From the NCBI GenBank assembly GCA_964036045.1, contig OZ038379.1, forward strand, positions 186,334,495 through 186,398,494: a DNA stretch of 64,000 nt, given 5' to 3'. The stretch is from Eutreptiella sp. 'Long Island Sound 2002' (Eukaryota; Euglenozoa; Euglenophyceae; Eutreptiales; Eutreptiaceae). Positions 16,001 to 30,899 of the stretch are shown here, piece after piece. Each line of letters begins with the position of its first letter. The first letter of the stretch is position 1. Below the pieces are notes generated by a model. The model was not told where the DNA came from and searched no databases. It was given only the letters and a program-made list of their open reading frames with translations. Made by a program: the position numbers and the translations under genes.

Positions 16001-16709
16001 ACCCCCTTTTCAACTGACCCCATGCCCTCAAAACACATTTCACCCAATGCCAACACCTCAAACCCCCTTTTCAACTGCCCCCCTGCCCTCAAAACACATT
16101 TCACACAGTGCCAACACCTCAAACCCCCTTTTCAACTGCCCCCATGCCCTCAAAACATATTTCACACAGTGCCAACACCTCAAACCCCCTTTTCAACTGC
16201 CCCCATGCCCTCGAGACATATTTCACCCAGTGCCAACACCTCAAACCCCCTTTTCAACTGCCCCCATGCCCTGAAAACACATTTCACCCAATGCCAACAC
16301 CTCAAACCCCCTTTTCAACTGCCCCCATGCCCTCAAAACATATTTCACCCAATGCCAACACCTCAAACCCCCTTTTCAACTGCCCCCATGGCCTCAAAAC
16401 ATATTTCGGCCAGTGCCAACACCTCAAACCCCCCTTTCAACTGCACCCATGCCCTCAAAACACATTTCACCCAATGCCAACACCTCAAACCCCCCTTTCA
16501 ACTGCACCCATGCCCTAAAAAGACATTTCACCAACCAGTGCCAACACCTCAAACCCCCTTGTTAACTCACCCCATGCCCTCAAAACATATTTCACACAGT
16601 GCCAACACCACACACCCCCTTTTCAACTGCCCCCATGCCCTCAAAACATGTTTCACCCAGTGCAAACACCTCAAACCCCCTTTTCAACTGCCCCCATGCC
16701 CTCAAAACA

Positions 16710-19700
16710 TATTTCACCCAATGCCAACACCTCAAACCCCCTTTTCAACTGCCCCCATGCCCTCAAAACATATTTCACACAGTGCAAACACCTCAAACCC
16801 CCGTTTCAACTGCCCCCATGCCCTCAAAACATATTTCACCCAATGCCGACACCTCAAACCCCCTTTTCAACTGACCCCATGCCCTCAAAACACATTTCAC
16901 CGAGTGCCAACACCTCACACCCCCTTTTCAATTGCCCCCATGCCCTCAAAACACATTTCACACAGTGCCAACACCTCAAACCCCCTTTTCAACTGCCCCC
17001 ATGCCCTCAAAACATAATTCACACAGTGCCAACACCTCAAACCCCCTTTTCAACTGCCCCCATGCCCTTAAAACACATTTCACCCAATGCCAACACCTCA
17101 AACCCCCTTTTCAACTCACCCCATGCCCTCAAAACACATTTCACACAGTGCCAACACCTCAAACCCCCTTTTCAACTGCCCCCATGCCCTCAAAACATAT
17201 TTCACCCAGTGCCAACACCTCAAACCCCCTTTTCATCTACCCCCATGCCCTCAAAACATATTTAACTCAACGCCAACACCTCAAACCCCCTTTTCAACTC
17301 ACCCCATGCCCTCAAAACATATTTCACCCAGTGCCAACACCTCAAACCCCCTTTTCAACTGCCCCCATGCCCTCAAAACACATTTCACCCAATGCCAACA
17401 CCTCAAACCCCCTTTTCAACTCACCCCATGCCCTCAAAACATATTTCACACAGTGCCAACACCTCAAACCCCCTTTTCAACTGCCCCCATGCCCTCAAAA
17501 CATATTTCACCCAGTGCCAACACCTCAAACCCCCTTTTCATCTACCCCCATGCCCTCAAAACATATTTCACCCAATGCCAACACCTCAAACCCCCTTTTC
17601 AACTGCCCCCATGCCCTCAAAACACATTTCACCCAGTGCCAACACCTCAAACCCCCTTTTCAACTGCCCCCATGCCGGCAAAACACATTTCACCTAATGC
17701 CAACACCTCAAACCCCCTTTTCAACTGCCCCCATGCCCTGAAAACACATTTCACCCAATGCCAACACCTCAAACCCCCTTTTCAACTGCCCCCGTGCCCT
17801 CAAAACATATTTCACCCAATGCCAACACCTCAAACCCCCTTTTCAAGTGCCCCCATGCCGGCAAAACACATTTCACCCAATGCCAACACCTCAAACCCCC
17901 TTTTCAACTGCCCCCATGCCCTGAAAACACATTTCACCCAATGCCAACACCTCAAACCCCCTTTTCAACTGCCCCCATGCCCTCAAAACATATTTCACCC
18001 AGTGCCAACACCTCCAACCCCCTTTTCAACTGCCCCCATGCCCTCAAAACATATTTCACCCAGTGCCAAGACCTCAAACCCCCTTTTCAACTGCCCCCAT
18101 GCCCTCAAAACACATTTCACACAGTGCCAACATCTCCAACCCCCTTTTCAACTGCCCCCATGCCCTCAAAACATATTTCACCCAGTGCCAACACCTCAAA
18201 CCCCCTTTTCAACTGCCCCCATGCCCTCAAAACACATTTCACACAGTGCCAACACCTCAAACCCCCTTTTCAACTGCCCTCATGCCCTCAAAACACATTT
18301 CACCCAATGCCAACACCTCAAACCCCCTTTTCAACTGCCCCCATGCCCTCAAAACATATTTCACACAGTGCAAACACCTCAAACCCCCGTTTCAACTGCC
18401 CCCATGCCCTCAAAACATATTTCACCCAATGCCGACACCTCAAACCCCCTTTTCAACTGACCCCATGCCCTCAAAACACATTTCACCGAGTGCCAACACC
18501 TCACACCCCCTTTTCAATTGCCCCCATGCCCTCAAAACACATTTCACACAGTGCCAACACCTCAAACCCCCTTTTCAACTGCCCCCATGCCCTCAAAACA
18601 TAATTCACACAGTGCCAACACCTCAAACCCCCTTTTCAACTGCCCCCATGCCCTTAAAACACATTTCACCCAATGCCAACACCTCAAACCCCCTTTTCAA
18701 CTCACCCCATGCCCTCAAAACACATTTCACACAGTGCCAACACCTCAAACCCCCTTTTCAACTGCCCCCATGCCCTCAAAACATATTTCACCCAGTGCCA
18801 ACACCTCAAACCCCCTTTTCATCTACCCCCATGCCCTCAAAACATATTTAACTCAACGCCAACACCTCAAACCCCCTTTTCAACTCACCCCATGCCCTCA
18901 AAACATATTTCACCCAGTGCCAACACCTCAAACCCCCTTTTCAACTGCCCCCATGCCCTCAAAACACATTTCACCCAATGCCAACACCTCAAACCCCCTT
19001 TTCAACTCACCCCATGCCCTCAAAACATATTTCACACAGTGCCAACACCTCAAACCCCCTTTTCAACTGCCCCCATGCCCTCAAAACATATTTCACCCAG
19101 TGCCAACACCTCAAACCCCCTTTTCATCTACCCCCATGCCCTCAAAACATATTTCACCCAATGCCAACACCTCAAACCCCCTTTTCAACTGCCCCCATGC
19201 CCTCAAAACACATTTCACCCAGTGCCAACACCTCAAACCCCCTTTTCAACTGCCCCCATGCCGGCAAAACACATTTCACCTAATGCCAACACCTCAAACC
19301 CCCTTTTCAACTGCCCCCATGCCCTGAAAACACATTTCACCCAATGCCAACACCTCAAACCCCCTTTTCAACTGCCCCCGTGCCCTCAAAACATATTTCA
19401 CCCAATGCCAACACCTCAAACCCCCTTTTCAAGTGCCCCCATGCCGGCAAAACACATTTCACCCAATGCCAACACCTCAAACCCCCTTTTCAACTGCCCC
19501 CATGCCCTGAAAACACATTTCACCCAATGCCAACACCTCAAACCCCCTTTTCAACTGCCCCCATGCCCTCAAAACATATTTCACCCAGTGCCAACACCTC
19601 CAACCCCCTTTTCAACTGCCCCCATGCCCTCAAAACATATTTCACCCAGTGCCAAGACCTCAAACCCCCTTTTCAACTGCCCCCATGCCCTCAAAACACA

Positions 19701-19880
19701 TTTCACACAGTGCCAACATCTCCAACCCCCTTTTCAACTGCCCCCATGCCCTCAAAACATATTTCACCCAGTGCCAACACCTCAAACCCCCTTTTCAACT
19801 GCCCCCATGCCCTCAAAACACATTTCACACAGTGCCAACACCTCAAACCCCCTTTTCAACTGCCCTCATGCCCTCAAAAC
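16710..19880 (+). repeat. Tandem duplication of a 26-monomer (1,586-bp) block in the satellite
   Basis: The block 16,710-18,295 recurs almost base for base at 18,296-19,880. Diagnostic variant monomers keep their order and a constant 1,586-bp offset (26 x 61): an AATTGCCCC monomer, a CATAATTCAC monomer, a TCATCTACCCC monomer followed by TTTAACTCAACGCC, and a CCGGCAAAAC monomer. Outside these limits variant order differs. This is a recent higher-order repeat, consistent with unequal exchange or segmental amplification. An assembly duplication cannot be excluded from sequence alone. Confidence 0.9.
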
Positions 19881-20209
19881 ATATTTCACACAGTGCCAAC
19901 ACCTCAAACCCCCTTTTCAACTGACCCCATGCCCTCAAAACATATTTCACCCAATGGCAACACCTCAAACCCCCTTTTCAACTGCCCCCATGCCCTCAAA
20001 ACATATTTCACCCGGTGCCAAGACCTCAAACCCCGTTTTCAACTGCCCCCATGCCCTCAAAACACATTTCACCCAATGCCAACACCTCAAACCCCCTTTT
20101 CAACTGCCCTCATGCCCTCAAAACATATTTCACACAGTGCCAACACCTCAAACCCCCTTTTCAACTGCCCTCATGCCCTCAAAACATATTTCACACAGTG
20201 CAAACACCT

Positions 20210-21880
20210 CAAACGCCCGTTTCAACTGCCCCCATGCCGCCAAAACATGTTTCACCCAGTGCCAACACCTCAAACCCCCTTTTCAACTGCCCCCATGCCC
20301 TCAAAAGATATTTCACCCAATGCCAACACCTCAAACCCCCTTTTCAACTGCCCCCATGCCCTCAAAACATATTTCACACAGTGCCAACACCTCAAACCCC
20401 CTTTTCAACTCCCCCCATGCCCTCAAAACACATTTCACACAGTGCCAACACCTCAAACCCCCTTTTCAACTGCCCCCATGCCCTCAAAACACATTTCACC
20501 CAATGCCAACACCTCAAACCCCCTTTTCAACTCCCCCCATGCCCTCAAAACACATTTCACACAGTGCCAACACCTCAAACCCCCTTTTCAACTGCCCCCA
20601 TGCCCTCAAAACACATTTCACCCAATGCCAACACCTCAAACCCCCTTTTCAACTCACCCCATGCCCTCAAAACATATTTCACCCAGTGCCAACACCTCAA
20701 ACCCCCTTTTCAACTGCCCCCATGCCCTCAAAACACATTTCACCCAATGCCAACACCTCAAACCCCCTTTGCAACTGCCCCCATGCCCTGAAAACACAGT
20801 TCACCCACCAGTGCCAACACCTCGAACCCCCTTTTCAACTCACCCCATGCCCTCAAAACACATTTCACACAGTGCCAACACCTCAAACCCCCTTTTCAAC
20901 TCACCCCATGCCCTCAAAACACATTTCACACAGTGCCAACACCTCAAACCCCCTTTTCAACTGCCCCCATGCCCTCAAAACATATTTCACCCAGTGCCAA
21001 CACCTCAAACCCCCTTTGCAACTGCCCCCATGCCCTCAAAACATATTTCACCCAATGCCAACACCTCAAACCCCCTTTTCAACTGGCCCCATGCCCTCAA
21101 AACATATTTCCCACAGTGCCAACACCTCAAACCCCCTTTTCAACTCACCCCATGCCCTCAAAACACATTTCACCCAGTGCCAAGACCTCAAACCCCCTTT
21201 TCAACTGCCCCCATGCCCTCAAAACACATTTCACCCAGTGCCAACACCTCACACCCCCTTTGCAACTCCCCCCATGCCCTCAAAACATATTTCACACAGT
21301 GCCAACACCTCAAACCCCCTTTTCAACTGACCCCATGCCCTCAAAACACATTTCACCCAATGCCAACACCTCAAACCCCCTTTTCAACTGCCCCCCTGCC
21401 CTCAAAACACATTTCACACAGTGCCAACACCTCAAACCCCCTTTTCAACTGCCCCCATGCCCTCAAAACATATTTCACACAGTGCCAACACCTCAAACCC
21501 CCTTTTCAACTGCCCCCATGCCCTCGAGACATATTTCACCCAGTGCCAACACCTCAAACCCCCTTTTCAACTGCCCCCATGCCCTCAAAACACATTTCAC
21601 CGGATGCCAACACCTCAAACCCCCTTTTCAACTGCCCCCATGCCCTCAAAACATATTTCACCCAATGCCAACACCTCCAACCCCCTTTTCAACTCACCCC
21701 ATGGCCTCAAAACATATTTCGGCCAGTGCCAACACCTCAAACCCCCCTTTCAACTGCACCCATGCCCTCAAAACACATTTCACACAATGCCAACACCTCA
21801 AACCCCCGTTTCAACTGCCCCCATGCCCTAAAAAGACATTTCACCAACCAGTGCCAACACCTCAAACCCCCTTGTTAACT
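20210..21880 (+). repeat. Long-range block copy of the 5.43-6.73 kb part of the satellite
   Basis: The order of rare variants from a CCGCCAAAACATG monomer to the CTTGTTAACTC monomer is shared by 5,430-6,730 and 20,210-21,880. The offset is about 14.8 kb at the left and exactly 15,142 bp across 6,279-6,689 versus 21,421-21,831, so the right-hand copy holds about six extra monomers. The final section is also present at 16,108-16,518. Non-adjacent copies show that blocks have moved or been retained over 10-15 kb. Confidence 0.75.
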
Positions 21881-23469
21881 CACCCCATGCCCTCAAAACA
21901 TATTTCACACAGTGCCAACACCACACACCCCCTTTTCAACTGCCCCCATGCCCTCAAAACATATTTCACCCAGTGCCAACACCTCAAACCCCCTTTTCAA
22001 CTGCCCCCATGCCCTCAAAACATATTTCACCCAATGCCAACACCTCAAACCCCCTTTTCAACTGCCCCCATGCCCTCAAAACATATTTCACCCAATGCAA
22101 ACACCTCAAACCCCCGTTTCAACTGCACCCATGCCGCCAAAACATATTTCACCCAATGCCAACACCTCAAACCCCCTTTTCAACTGCCCCCATGCCCTCA
22201 AAACATATTTCACCCAATGCCGACACCTCAAACCCCCTTTTCAACTGCCCCCATGCCCTCAAAACACATTTCACCGAGTGCCAACACCTCACACCCCCTT
22301 TTCAATTGCCCCCATGCCCTCAAAACACATTTCACACAGTGCCAACACCTCAAACCCCCTTTTCAACTGCCCCCATGCCCTCAAAACACATTTCACCCAA
22401 CGCCAACACCTCAAACCCCCTTTTCAACTCACCCCATGCCCTCAAAACATATTTCACCCAGTGCCAACACCTCAAACCCCCTTTTCAACTGCCCCCATGC
22501 CCTCAAAACACATTTCACCCAATGCCAACACCTCAAACCCCCTTTTCAACTCACCCCATGCCCTCAAAACACATTTCACACAGTGCCAACACCTCAAACC
22601 CCCTTTTCAACTGCCCCCATGCCCTCAAAACATATTTCACCCAGTGCCAACACCTCAAATCCCCTTTTCAACTGCCCCCATGCCCTCAAAACATATTTCA
22701 CCCAATGCCAACACCTCAAACCCCCTTTTCAACTGCCCCCATGCCCTCAAAACACATTTCACCCAGTGCCAACACCTCAAACCCCCTTTTCAAGTGCCCC
22801 CATGCCGGCAAAACACATTTCACCTAATGCCAACACCTCAAACCCCCTTTTCAACTGCCCCCGTGCCCTCAAAACATATTTCACCCAATGCCAACACCTC
22901 AAACCCCCTTTTCAAGTGCCCCCATGCCGGCAAAACACATTTCACCCAATGCCAACACCTCAAACCCCCTTTTCAACTGCCCCCATGCCCTGAAAACACA
23001 TTTCACCCAATGCCAACACCTCAAACCCCCTTTTCAACTCACCCCATGCCCTCAAAACATATTTCACCCAGTGCCAACACCTCCAACCCCCTTTTCAACT
23101 GCCCCCATGCCCTCAAAACATATTTCACCCAGTGCCAAGACCTCAAACCCCCTTTTCAACTGCCCCCATGCCCTCAAAACACATTTCACACATTGCCAAC
23201 ATCTCCAACCCCCTTTTCAAATGCCCCCATGCCCTCAAAACATATTTCACCCAGTGCCAAGACCTCAAACCCCGTTTTCAACTCACCCCATGCCCTCAAA
23301 ACACATTTCACACAGTGCCAACACCTCAAACCCCCTTTTCAACTGCCCCCATGCCCTCAAAACATATTTCACACAGTGCCAACACCTCAAACCCCCTTTT
23401 CAACTGCCCCCATGCCCTCGAGACATATTTCACCCAGTGCCAACACCTCAAACCCCCTTTTCAACTGCC

Positions 23470-24330
23470 CCCATGCCCTCAAAACACATTTCACCCAATG
23501 CCAACACCTCAAACCCCCTTTTCAACTGCCCCCATGCCCTCAAAACATATTTCACCCAATGCCAACACCTCAAACCCCCTTTTCAACTGCCCCCATGGCC
23601 TCAAAACATATTTCGGCCAGTGCCAACACCTCAAACCCCCCTTTCAACTGCACCCATGCCCTCAAAACACATTTCACACAATGCCAACACCTCAAACCCC
23701 CGTTTCAACTGCCCCCATGCCCTAAAAAGACATTTCACCAACCAGTGCCAACACCTCAAACCCCCTTGTTAACTCACCCCATGCCCTCAAAACATATTTC
23801 ACACAGTGCCAACACCACACACCCCCTTTTCAACTGCCCCCATGCCCTCAAAACATATTTCACCCAGTGCCAACACCTCAAACCCCCTTTTCAACTGCCC
23901 CCATGCCCTCAAAACACATTTCACCCAATGCCAACACCTCAAACCCCCTTTTCAACTGCCCCCATGCCCTCAAAACATATTTCACCCAATGCCAACACCT
24001 CAAACCCCCTTTTCAACTGCCCCCATGGCCTCAAAACATATTTCGGCCAGTGCCAACACCTCAAACCCCCCTTTCAACTGCACCCATGCCCTCAAAACAC
24101 ATTTCACACAATGCCAACACCTCAAACCCCCGTTTCAACTGCCCCCATGCCCTAAAAAGACATTTCACCAACCAGTGCCAACACCTCAAACCCCCTTGTT
24201 AACTCACCCCATGCCCTCAAAACATATTTCACACAGTGCCAACACCACACACCCCCTTTTCAACTGCCCCCATGCCCTCAAAACATATTTCACCCAGTGC
24301 CAACACCTCAAACCCCCTTTTCAACTGCCC
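23470..24330 (+). repeat. Tandem duplication of a 430-bp (7-monomer) block
   Basis: The segment includes a CCATGGCCTC monomer, a CGGCCAGTG monomer, a CCTAAAAAGAC monomer with ACCAACCAGTG, and a CTTGTTAACTC monomer. It occurs twice in tandem, offset 430 bp; the AAAAAGACATTTC marker is near 23,724 and 24,154. The offset is 7 x 61 plus 3 because of the ACCAACCAGTG insertion. The same marker set occurs singly near 6,690, 8,398, 9,865, 16,517 and 21,830, so this block has spread through the array. Confidence 0.85.
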
Positions 24331-27300
24331 CCATGCCCTCAAAACATATTTCACACAGTGCAAACACGTCAAACCCCCGTTTCAACTGCCCCCATGCCCT
24401 CAAAACACATTTCACCGAGTGCCAACACCTCACACCCCCTTTTCAATTGCCCCCATGCCCTCAAAACATATTTCACCCAATGCCAACACCTCAAACCCCC
24501 TTTTCAACTGCCCCCATGCCCTCAAAACATATTTCACCCAATGCCAACACCTCAAACCCCCTTTTCAACTGCCCCCATGCCCTCAAAACACATTTCACCG
24601 AGTGCCAACACCTCACACCCCCTTTTCAATTGCCCCCATGCCCTCAAAACACATTTCACACAGTGCCAACACCTCAAACCCCCTTTTCAACTGCCCCCAT
24701 GCCCTCAAAACACATTTCACCCAACGCCAACACCTCAAACCCCCTTTTCAACTCACCCCATGCCCTCAAAACATATTTCACCCAGTGCCAACACCTCAAA
24801 CCCCCTTTTCAACTGCCCCCATGCCCTCAAAACACATTTCACCCAATGCCAACACCTCAAACCCCCTTTTCAACTCACCCCATGCCCTCAAAACACATTT
24901 CACACAGTGCCAACACCTCAAACCCCCTTTTCAACTGCCCCCATGCCCTCAAAACATATTTCACCCAGTGCCAACACCTCAAATCCCCTTTTCAACTGCC
25001 CCCATGCCCTCAAAACATATTTCACCCAATGCCAACACCTCAAACCCCCTTTTCAACTGCCCCCATGCCCTCAAAACACATTTCACCCAGTGCCAACACC
25101 TCAAACCCCCTTTTCAAGTGCCCCCATGCCGGCAAAACACATTTCACCTAATGCCAACACCTCAAACCCCCTTTTCAACTGCCCCCATGCCCTGAAAACA
25201 CATTTCACCCAATGCCAACACCTCAAACCCCCTTTTCAACTGCCCCCGTGCCCTCAAAACATATTTCACCCAATGCCAACACCTCAAACCCCCTTTTCAA
25301 GTGCCCCCATGCCGGCAAAACACATTTCACCCAATGCCAACACCTCAAACCCCCTTTTCAACTGCCCCCATGCCCTGAAAACACATTTCATCCAATGCCA
25401 ACACCTCAAACCCCCTTTTCAACTGCCCCCATGCCCTCAAAACATATTTCACCCAGTGCCAACACCTCCAACCCCCTTTTCAACTGCCCCCATGCCCTCA
25501 AAACATATTTCACCCAGTGCCAAAACCTCAAACCCCCTTTTCAACTGCCCCCATGCCCTCAAAACACATTTCACACAGTGCCAACATCTCCAACCCCCTT
25601 TTCAACTGCCCCCATGCCCTCAAAACATATTTCACCCAGTGCCAAGACCTCAAACCCCGTTTTCAACTGCCCCCATGCGCTCAAAACACATTTCACACAG
25701 TGCCAACACCTCAAACCCCCTTTTCAACTGCCCTCATGCCCTCAAAACATATTTCACACAGTGCCAACACCTCAAACCCCCTTTTCAACTGCCCCCATGC
25801 CCTCAAAACATATTTCACCCAATGGCAACACCTCAAACCCCCTTTTCAACTGCCCCCATGCCCTCAAAACATATTTCACCCAGTGCCAAGACCTCAAACC
25901 CCGTTTTCAACTGCCCCCATGCCCTCAAAACACATTTCACACAGTGCCAACACCTCAAACCCCCTTTTCAACTGCCCTCATGCCCTCAAAACATATTTCA
26001 CACAGTGCCAACACCTCAAACCCCCTTTTCAACTGACCCCATGCCCTCAAAACATATTTCACCCAGTGCCAACACCTCAAACCCCCTTTTCAACTACCCC
26101 CATGCCCTTAAAACACATTTCACCCAATGCCAACACCTCAAACCCCCTTTTCAACTGCCCCCATGCCCTCAAAACACATTTCACCCAATGCCAACACCTC
26201 AAACCCGCTTTTCAACTCACCCCATGCCCTCAAAACACATTTCACCCAGTGCCAACACCTCAAACCCCCTTTTCAACTGCCCCCATGCCCTCAAAGCATA
26301 TTTCACCCAGTGCCAACACCTCACACCCCCTTTTCAACTGCCCCCATGCCCTCAAAACATATTTCACCCAATGCCAACACCTCCAACCCCCTTTTCAACT
26401 GCCCCCATGCCCTCAAAACATATTTCACCCAATGCCAACACCTCCAACCCCCTTTTCAACTGCCCCCATGCCCTCAAAACATATTTCACCCAGTGCCAAC
26501 ATCTCCAACCCCCTTTTCAACTGCCCCCATGCCCTCAAAACATATTTCACCCGATGCCAACACCTCAAACCCCCTTTTCAACTGCCCCCATGCCCTCAAA
26601 ACATATTTCACCCAATGCCAACACCTCCAACCCCCTTTTCAACTGCCCCCATGCCCTCAAAACATATTTCACACAGTGCCAACACCTCCAACCCCCTTTT
26701 CAACTCACCCCATGCCCTCAAAACATATTTCACCCAATGCCAACACCTCCAACCCCCTTTTCAACTGCCCCCATGCCCTCAAAACATATTTCACCCGATG
26801 CCAACACCTCAAACCCCCTTTTCAACTGCCCCCATGCCCTCAAAACATATTTCACCCGATGCCAACACCTCAAACCCGCTTTTCAACTGCCCCCATGCCC
26901 TCAAAACATATTTCACCCAATGCCAACACCTCCAACCCCCTTTTCAACTGCCCCCATGCCCTCAAAACATATTTCACCCAATGCCAACACCTCCAACCCC
27001 CTGCTCAACTGCCCCCATGCCCTCAAAACATATTTCACCCAATGCCAACACCTCAAACCCCCTTTTCAACTGCCCCCATGCCCGGAAAGCACATTTGGGC
27101 CAATGCCAACACCTCAAACCCCCTTTTCAACTCACCCCATGCCCTCAAAACATATTTCACCCAATGCCAACACCTCAAACCCCCTTTTCAACTCACCCCA
27201 TGCCCTCAAAACACATTTCACCCAGTGCCAACACCTCAAACCCCCTTTTCAACTGACCCCATGCCCTCAAAACACATTTCACCCAATGCCAACACCTCCA

Positions 27301-28769
27301 ACCCCCTTTTCAACTGCCCCCATGCCCTCAAAACATATTTCACACAGTGCCAACACCTCAAACCCCCTTTTCAACTGCCCCCATGCCCTCAAAACACATT
27401 TCACCCAATGCCAACACCTCAAACCCCCTTTTCAACTACCCCCATGCCCTCAAAGCACATTTCACCCAATGCCAACACCTCAAACCCCCTTTTCAACTGC
27501 CCCCATGCCCTCAAAACACATTTCACCCAGTGCCAAGACCTCAAACCCCCTTTTCAACTCACCCCATGCCCTCAAAACATATTTCACCCAGTGCCAACAT
27601 CTCCAACCCCCTTTTCAACTGCCCCCATGCCCTCAAAACATATTTCACCCAATGCCAACACCTCCAACCCCCTTTTCAACTGCCCCCATGCCCTCAAAAC
27701 ATATTTCACCCAGTGCCAACACCTCAAACCCCCTTTTCAACTCACCCCATGCCCTCAAATCATATTTCACCCAATGCCAACACCTCCAACCCCCTTTTCA
27801 ACTGCCCCCATGCCCTCAAAACATATTTCACCCGATGCCAACACCCCCAACCCCCTTTTCAACTGCCCCCATGCCCTCAAAACATATTTCACCCAGTGCC
27901 AACACCTCAAACCCCCTTTTCAACTCACCCCATGCCCTCAAAACATATTTCACCCAATGCCAACACCTCCAACCCCCTTTTCAACTGCCCCCATGCCCTC
28001 AAAACACATTTCACACAATGCCACCACCTCAAACCCCCTTTTCAACTGCCCCCATGCCCGGAAAGCACATTTCACCCAATGCCAACACCTCAAACCCCCT
28101 TTTCAACTCACCCCATGCCCTCAAAACATATTTCACCCAATGCCAACACCTCCAACCCCCTTTTCAACTGCCCCCATGCCCTCAAAACACATTTCACCCG
28201 ATGCCAACACCTCAAACCCCCTTTTCAACTGCCCCCATGCCCTCAAAGCATATTTCACCCAGTGCCAACACCTCACACCCCCTTTTCAACTGCCCCCATG
28301 CCCTCAAAACACATTTCACACAGTGCCAACACCTCAAACCCCCTTTTCAACTCACCCCATGCCCTCAAAGCATATTTCACCCAGTGCCAACACCTCACAC
28401 CCCCTTTTCAACTGCCCCCATGCCCTCAAAACATATTTCACCCAATGCCAACACCTCCAACCCCCTTTTCAACTGCCCCCATGCCCTCAAAGCATATTTC
28501 ACCCAGTGCCAACACCTCACACCCCCTTTTCAACTGCCCCCATGCCCTCAAAACACATTTCACACAGTGCCAACACCTCAAACCCCCTTTTCAACTGCCC
28601 CCATGCCCTCAAAACATATTTCACCCAATGCCAACACCTCCAACCCCCTTTTCAATTACCCCCATGCCCGGAAAACACATTTCACCCAATGCCAACACCT
28701 CCAACCCCCTTTTCAACTGCCCCCATGCCCTCAAAACATATTTCACCCGATGCCAACACCTCAAACCCC

Positions 28770-30760
28770 CTTTTCAACTGCCCCCATGCCCTCAAAACAC
28801 ATTTCACCCAATGCCAACACCTCAAACCCCCTTTTCAACTGCCCCCATGCCCTCAAAACACATTTCACCCAGTGCCAACACCTCAAACCCCCTTTTCAAC
28901 TGACCCCATGCCCTCAAAACATATTTCACCCAATGCCAACACCTCCAACCCCCTTTTCAACTGACCCCATGCCCTCAAAACATATTTCACCCAATGCCAA
29001 CACCTCAAACCCCCTTTTCAACTGCCCCCATGCCCTCAAAACACATTTCACCCAATGCCAACACCTCAAACCCCCTTTTCAACTGCCCCCATGCCCTCAA
29101 AACACATTTCACCCAATGCCAACACCTCAAACCCCCTTTTCAACTACCCCCATGCCCTCAAAGCACATTTCACCCAATGCCAACACCTCAAACCCCCTTT
29201 TCAACTGCCCCCATGCCCTCAAAACATATTTCACACAGTGCCAACACCTCAAACCCCCTTTTCATCTACCCCCATGCCCTCAAAACATATTTCACCCAGT
29301 GCCAACACCTCCAACCCCCTTTTCAACTGCCCTCATGCCCTCAAAACATATTTCACACAATGCCAACACCTCAAACCCCCTTTTCAACTGCCCCCATGCC
29401 CTCAAAACACATTTCACCCAGTGCCAACACCTCAAACCCCCTTTTCAACTGCCCCCATGCCCTCAAAACACATTTCACCCAATGCCAACACCTCAAACCC
29501 CCTTTTCAACTGCCCCCATGCCCTCAAAACACATTTCACCCAGTGCCAACACCTCAAACCCCCTTTTCAACTGACCCCATGCCCTCAAAACATATTTCAC
29601 CCAATGCCAACACCTCCAACCCCCTTTTCAACTGACCCCATGCCCTCAAAACATATTTCACCCAATGCCAACACCTCAAACCCCCTTTTCAACTGCCCCC
29701 ATGCCCTCAAAACACATTTCACCCAATGCCAACACCTCAAACCCCCTTTTCAACTGCCCCCATGCCCTCAAAACACATTTCACCCAATGCCAACACCTCA
29801 AACCCCCTTTTCAACTACCCCCATGCCCTCAAAGCACATTTCACCCAATGCCAACACCTCAAACCCCCTTTTCAACTGCCCCCATGCCCTCAAAACATAT
29901 TTCACACAGTGCCAACACCTCAAACCCCCTTTTCATCTACCCCCATGCCCTCAAAACATATTTCACCCAGTGCCAACACCTCCAACCCCCTTTTCAACTG
30001 CCCTCATGCCCTCAAAACATATTTCACACAATGCCAACACCTCAAACCCCCTTTTCAACTGCCCCCATGCCCTCAAAACACATTTCACACAGTGCAAACA
30101 CCTCAAACCCCCTTTTCAACTGCCCCCATGCCCTCAAAACACATTTCACCCAATGCCAACACCTCAAACCCCCTTTTCAACTGCCCCCATGCCCTCAAAA
30201 CACATTTCACCCAGTGCCAACACCTCAAACCCCCTTTTCAACTGACCCCATGCCCTCAAAACATATTTCACCCAATGCCAACACCTCCAACCCCCTTTTC
30301 AACTGACCCCATGCCCTCAAAACATATTTCACCCAATGCCAACACCTCAAACCCCCTTTTCAACTGCCCCCATGCCCTCAAAACACATTTCACCCAATGC
30401 CAACACCTCAAACCCCCTTTTCAACTGCCCCCATGCCCTCAAAACACATTTCACCCAATGCCAACACCTCAAACCCCCTTTTCAACTACCCCCATGCCCT
30501 CAAAGCACATTTCACCCAATGCCAACACCTCAAACCCCCTTTTCAACTGCCCCCATGCCCTCAAAACATATTTCACACAGTGCCAACACCTCAAACCCCC
30601 TTTTCATCTACCCCCATGCCCTCAAAACATATTTCACCCAGTGCCAACACCTCCAACCCCCTTTTCAACTGCCCTCATGCCCTCAAAACATATTTCACAC
30701 AATGCCAACACCTCAAACCCCCTTTTCAACTGCCCCCATGCCCTCAAAACACATTTCACC
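28770..30760 (+). repeat. Higher-order repeat: 11 monomers (671 bp) in three near-identical copies
   Basis: The same ordered set of variant monomers recurs at 671-bp steps (11 x 61). The set includes two consecutive AACTGACCC monomers, an AACTACCCC monomer followed by CTCAAAGCAC, and a TCATCTACCCC monomer. Equivalent points are about 28,994, 29,665 and 30,336. The copies differ at only a few sites; near 30,085 one has a CACACAGTGCAAAC variant. The third copy diverges at about 30,760. Confidence 0.9.
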
Positions 30761-30899
30761 CAATGCCAACACCTCCAACCCCCGTTTCAACTGCCCCCAT
30801 GCCCTCAAAACACATTTCACCCAATGCCAACACCTCAAACCCCCTTTTCAACTGCCCCCATGCCCTCAAAACATATTTCACACAGTGCCAACACCTCAC

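Noticed and set aside
23806-29574. 1,922-codon plus-strand open frame, and dozens like it up to 38 kb
   Set aside because: It is the translation of the stop-free 61-bp satellite; overlapping frames of similar length exist in all three forward phases, with a 61-residue period set by the DNA repeat.
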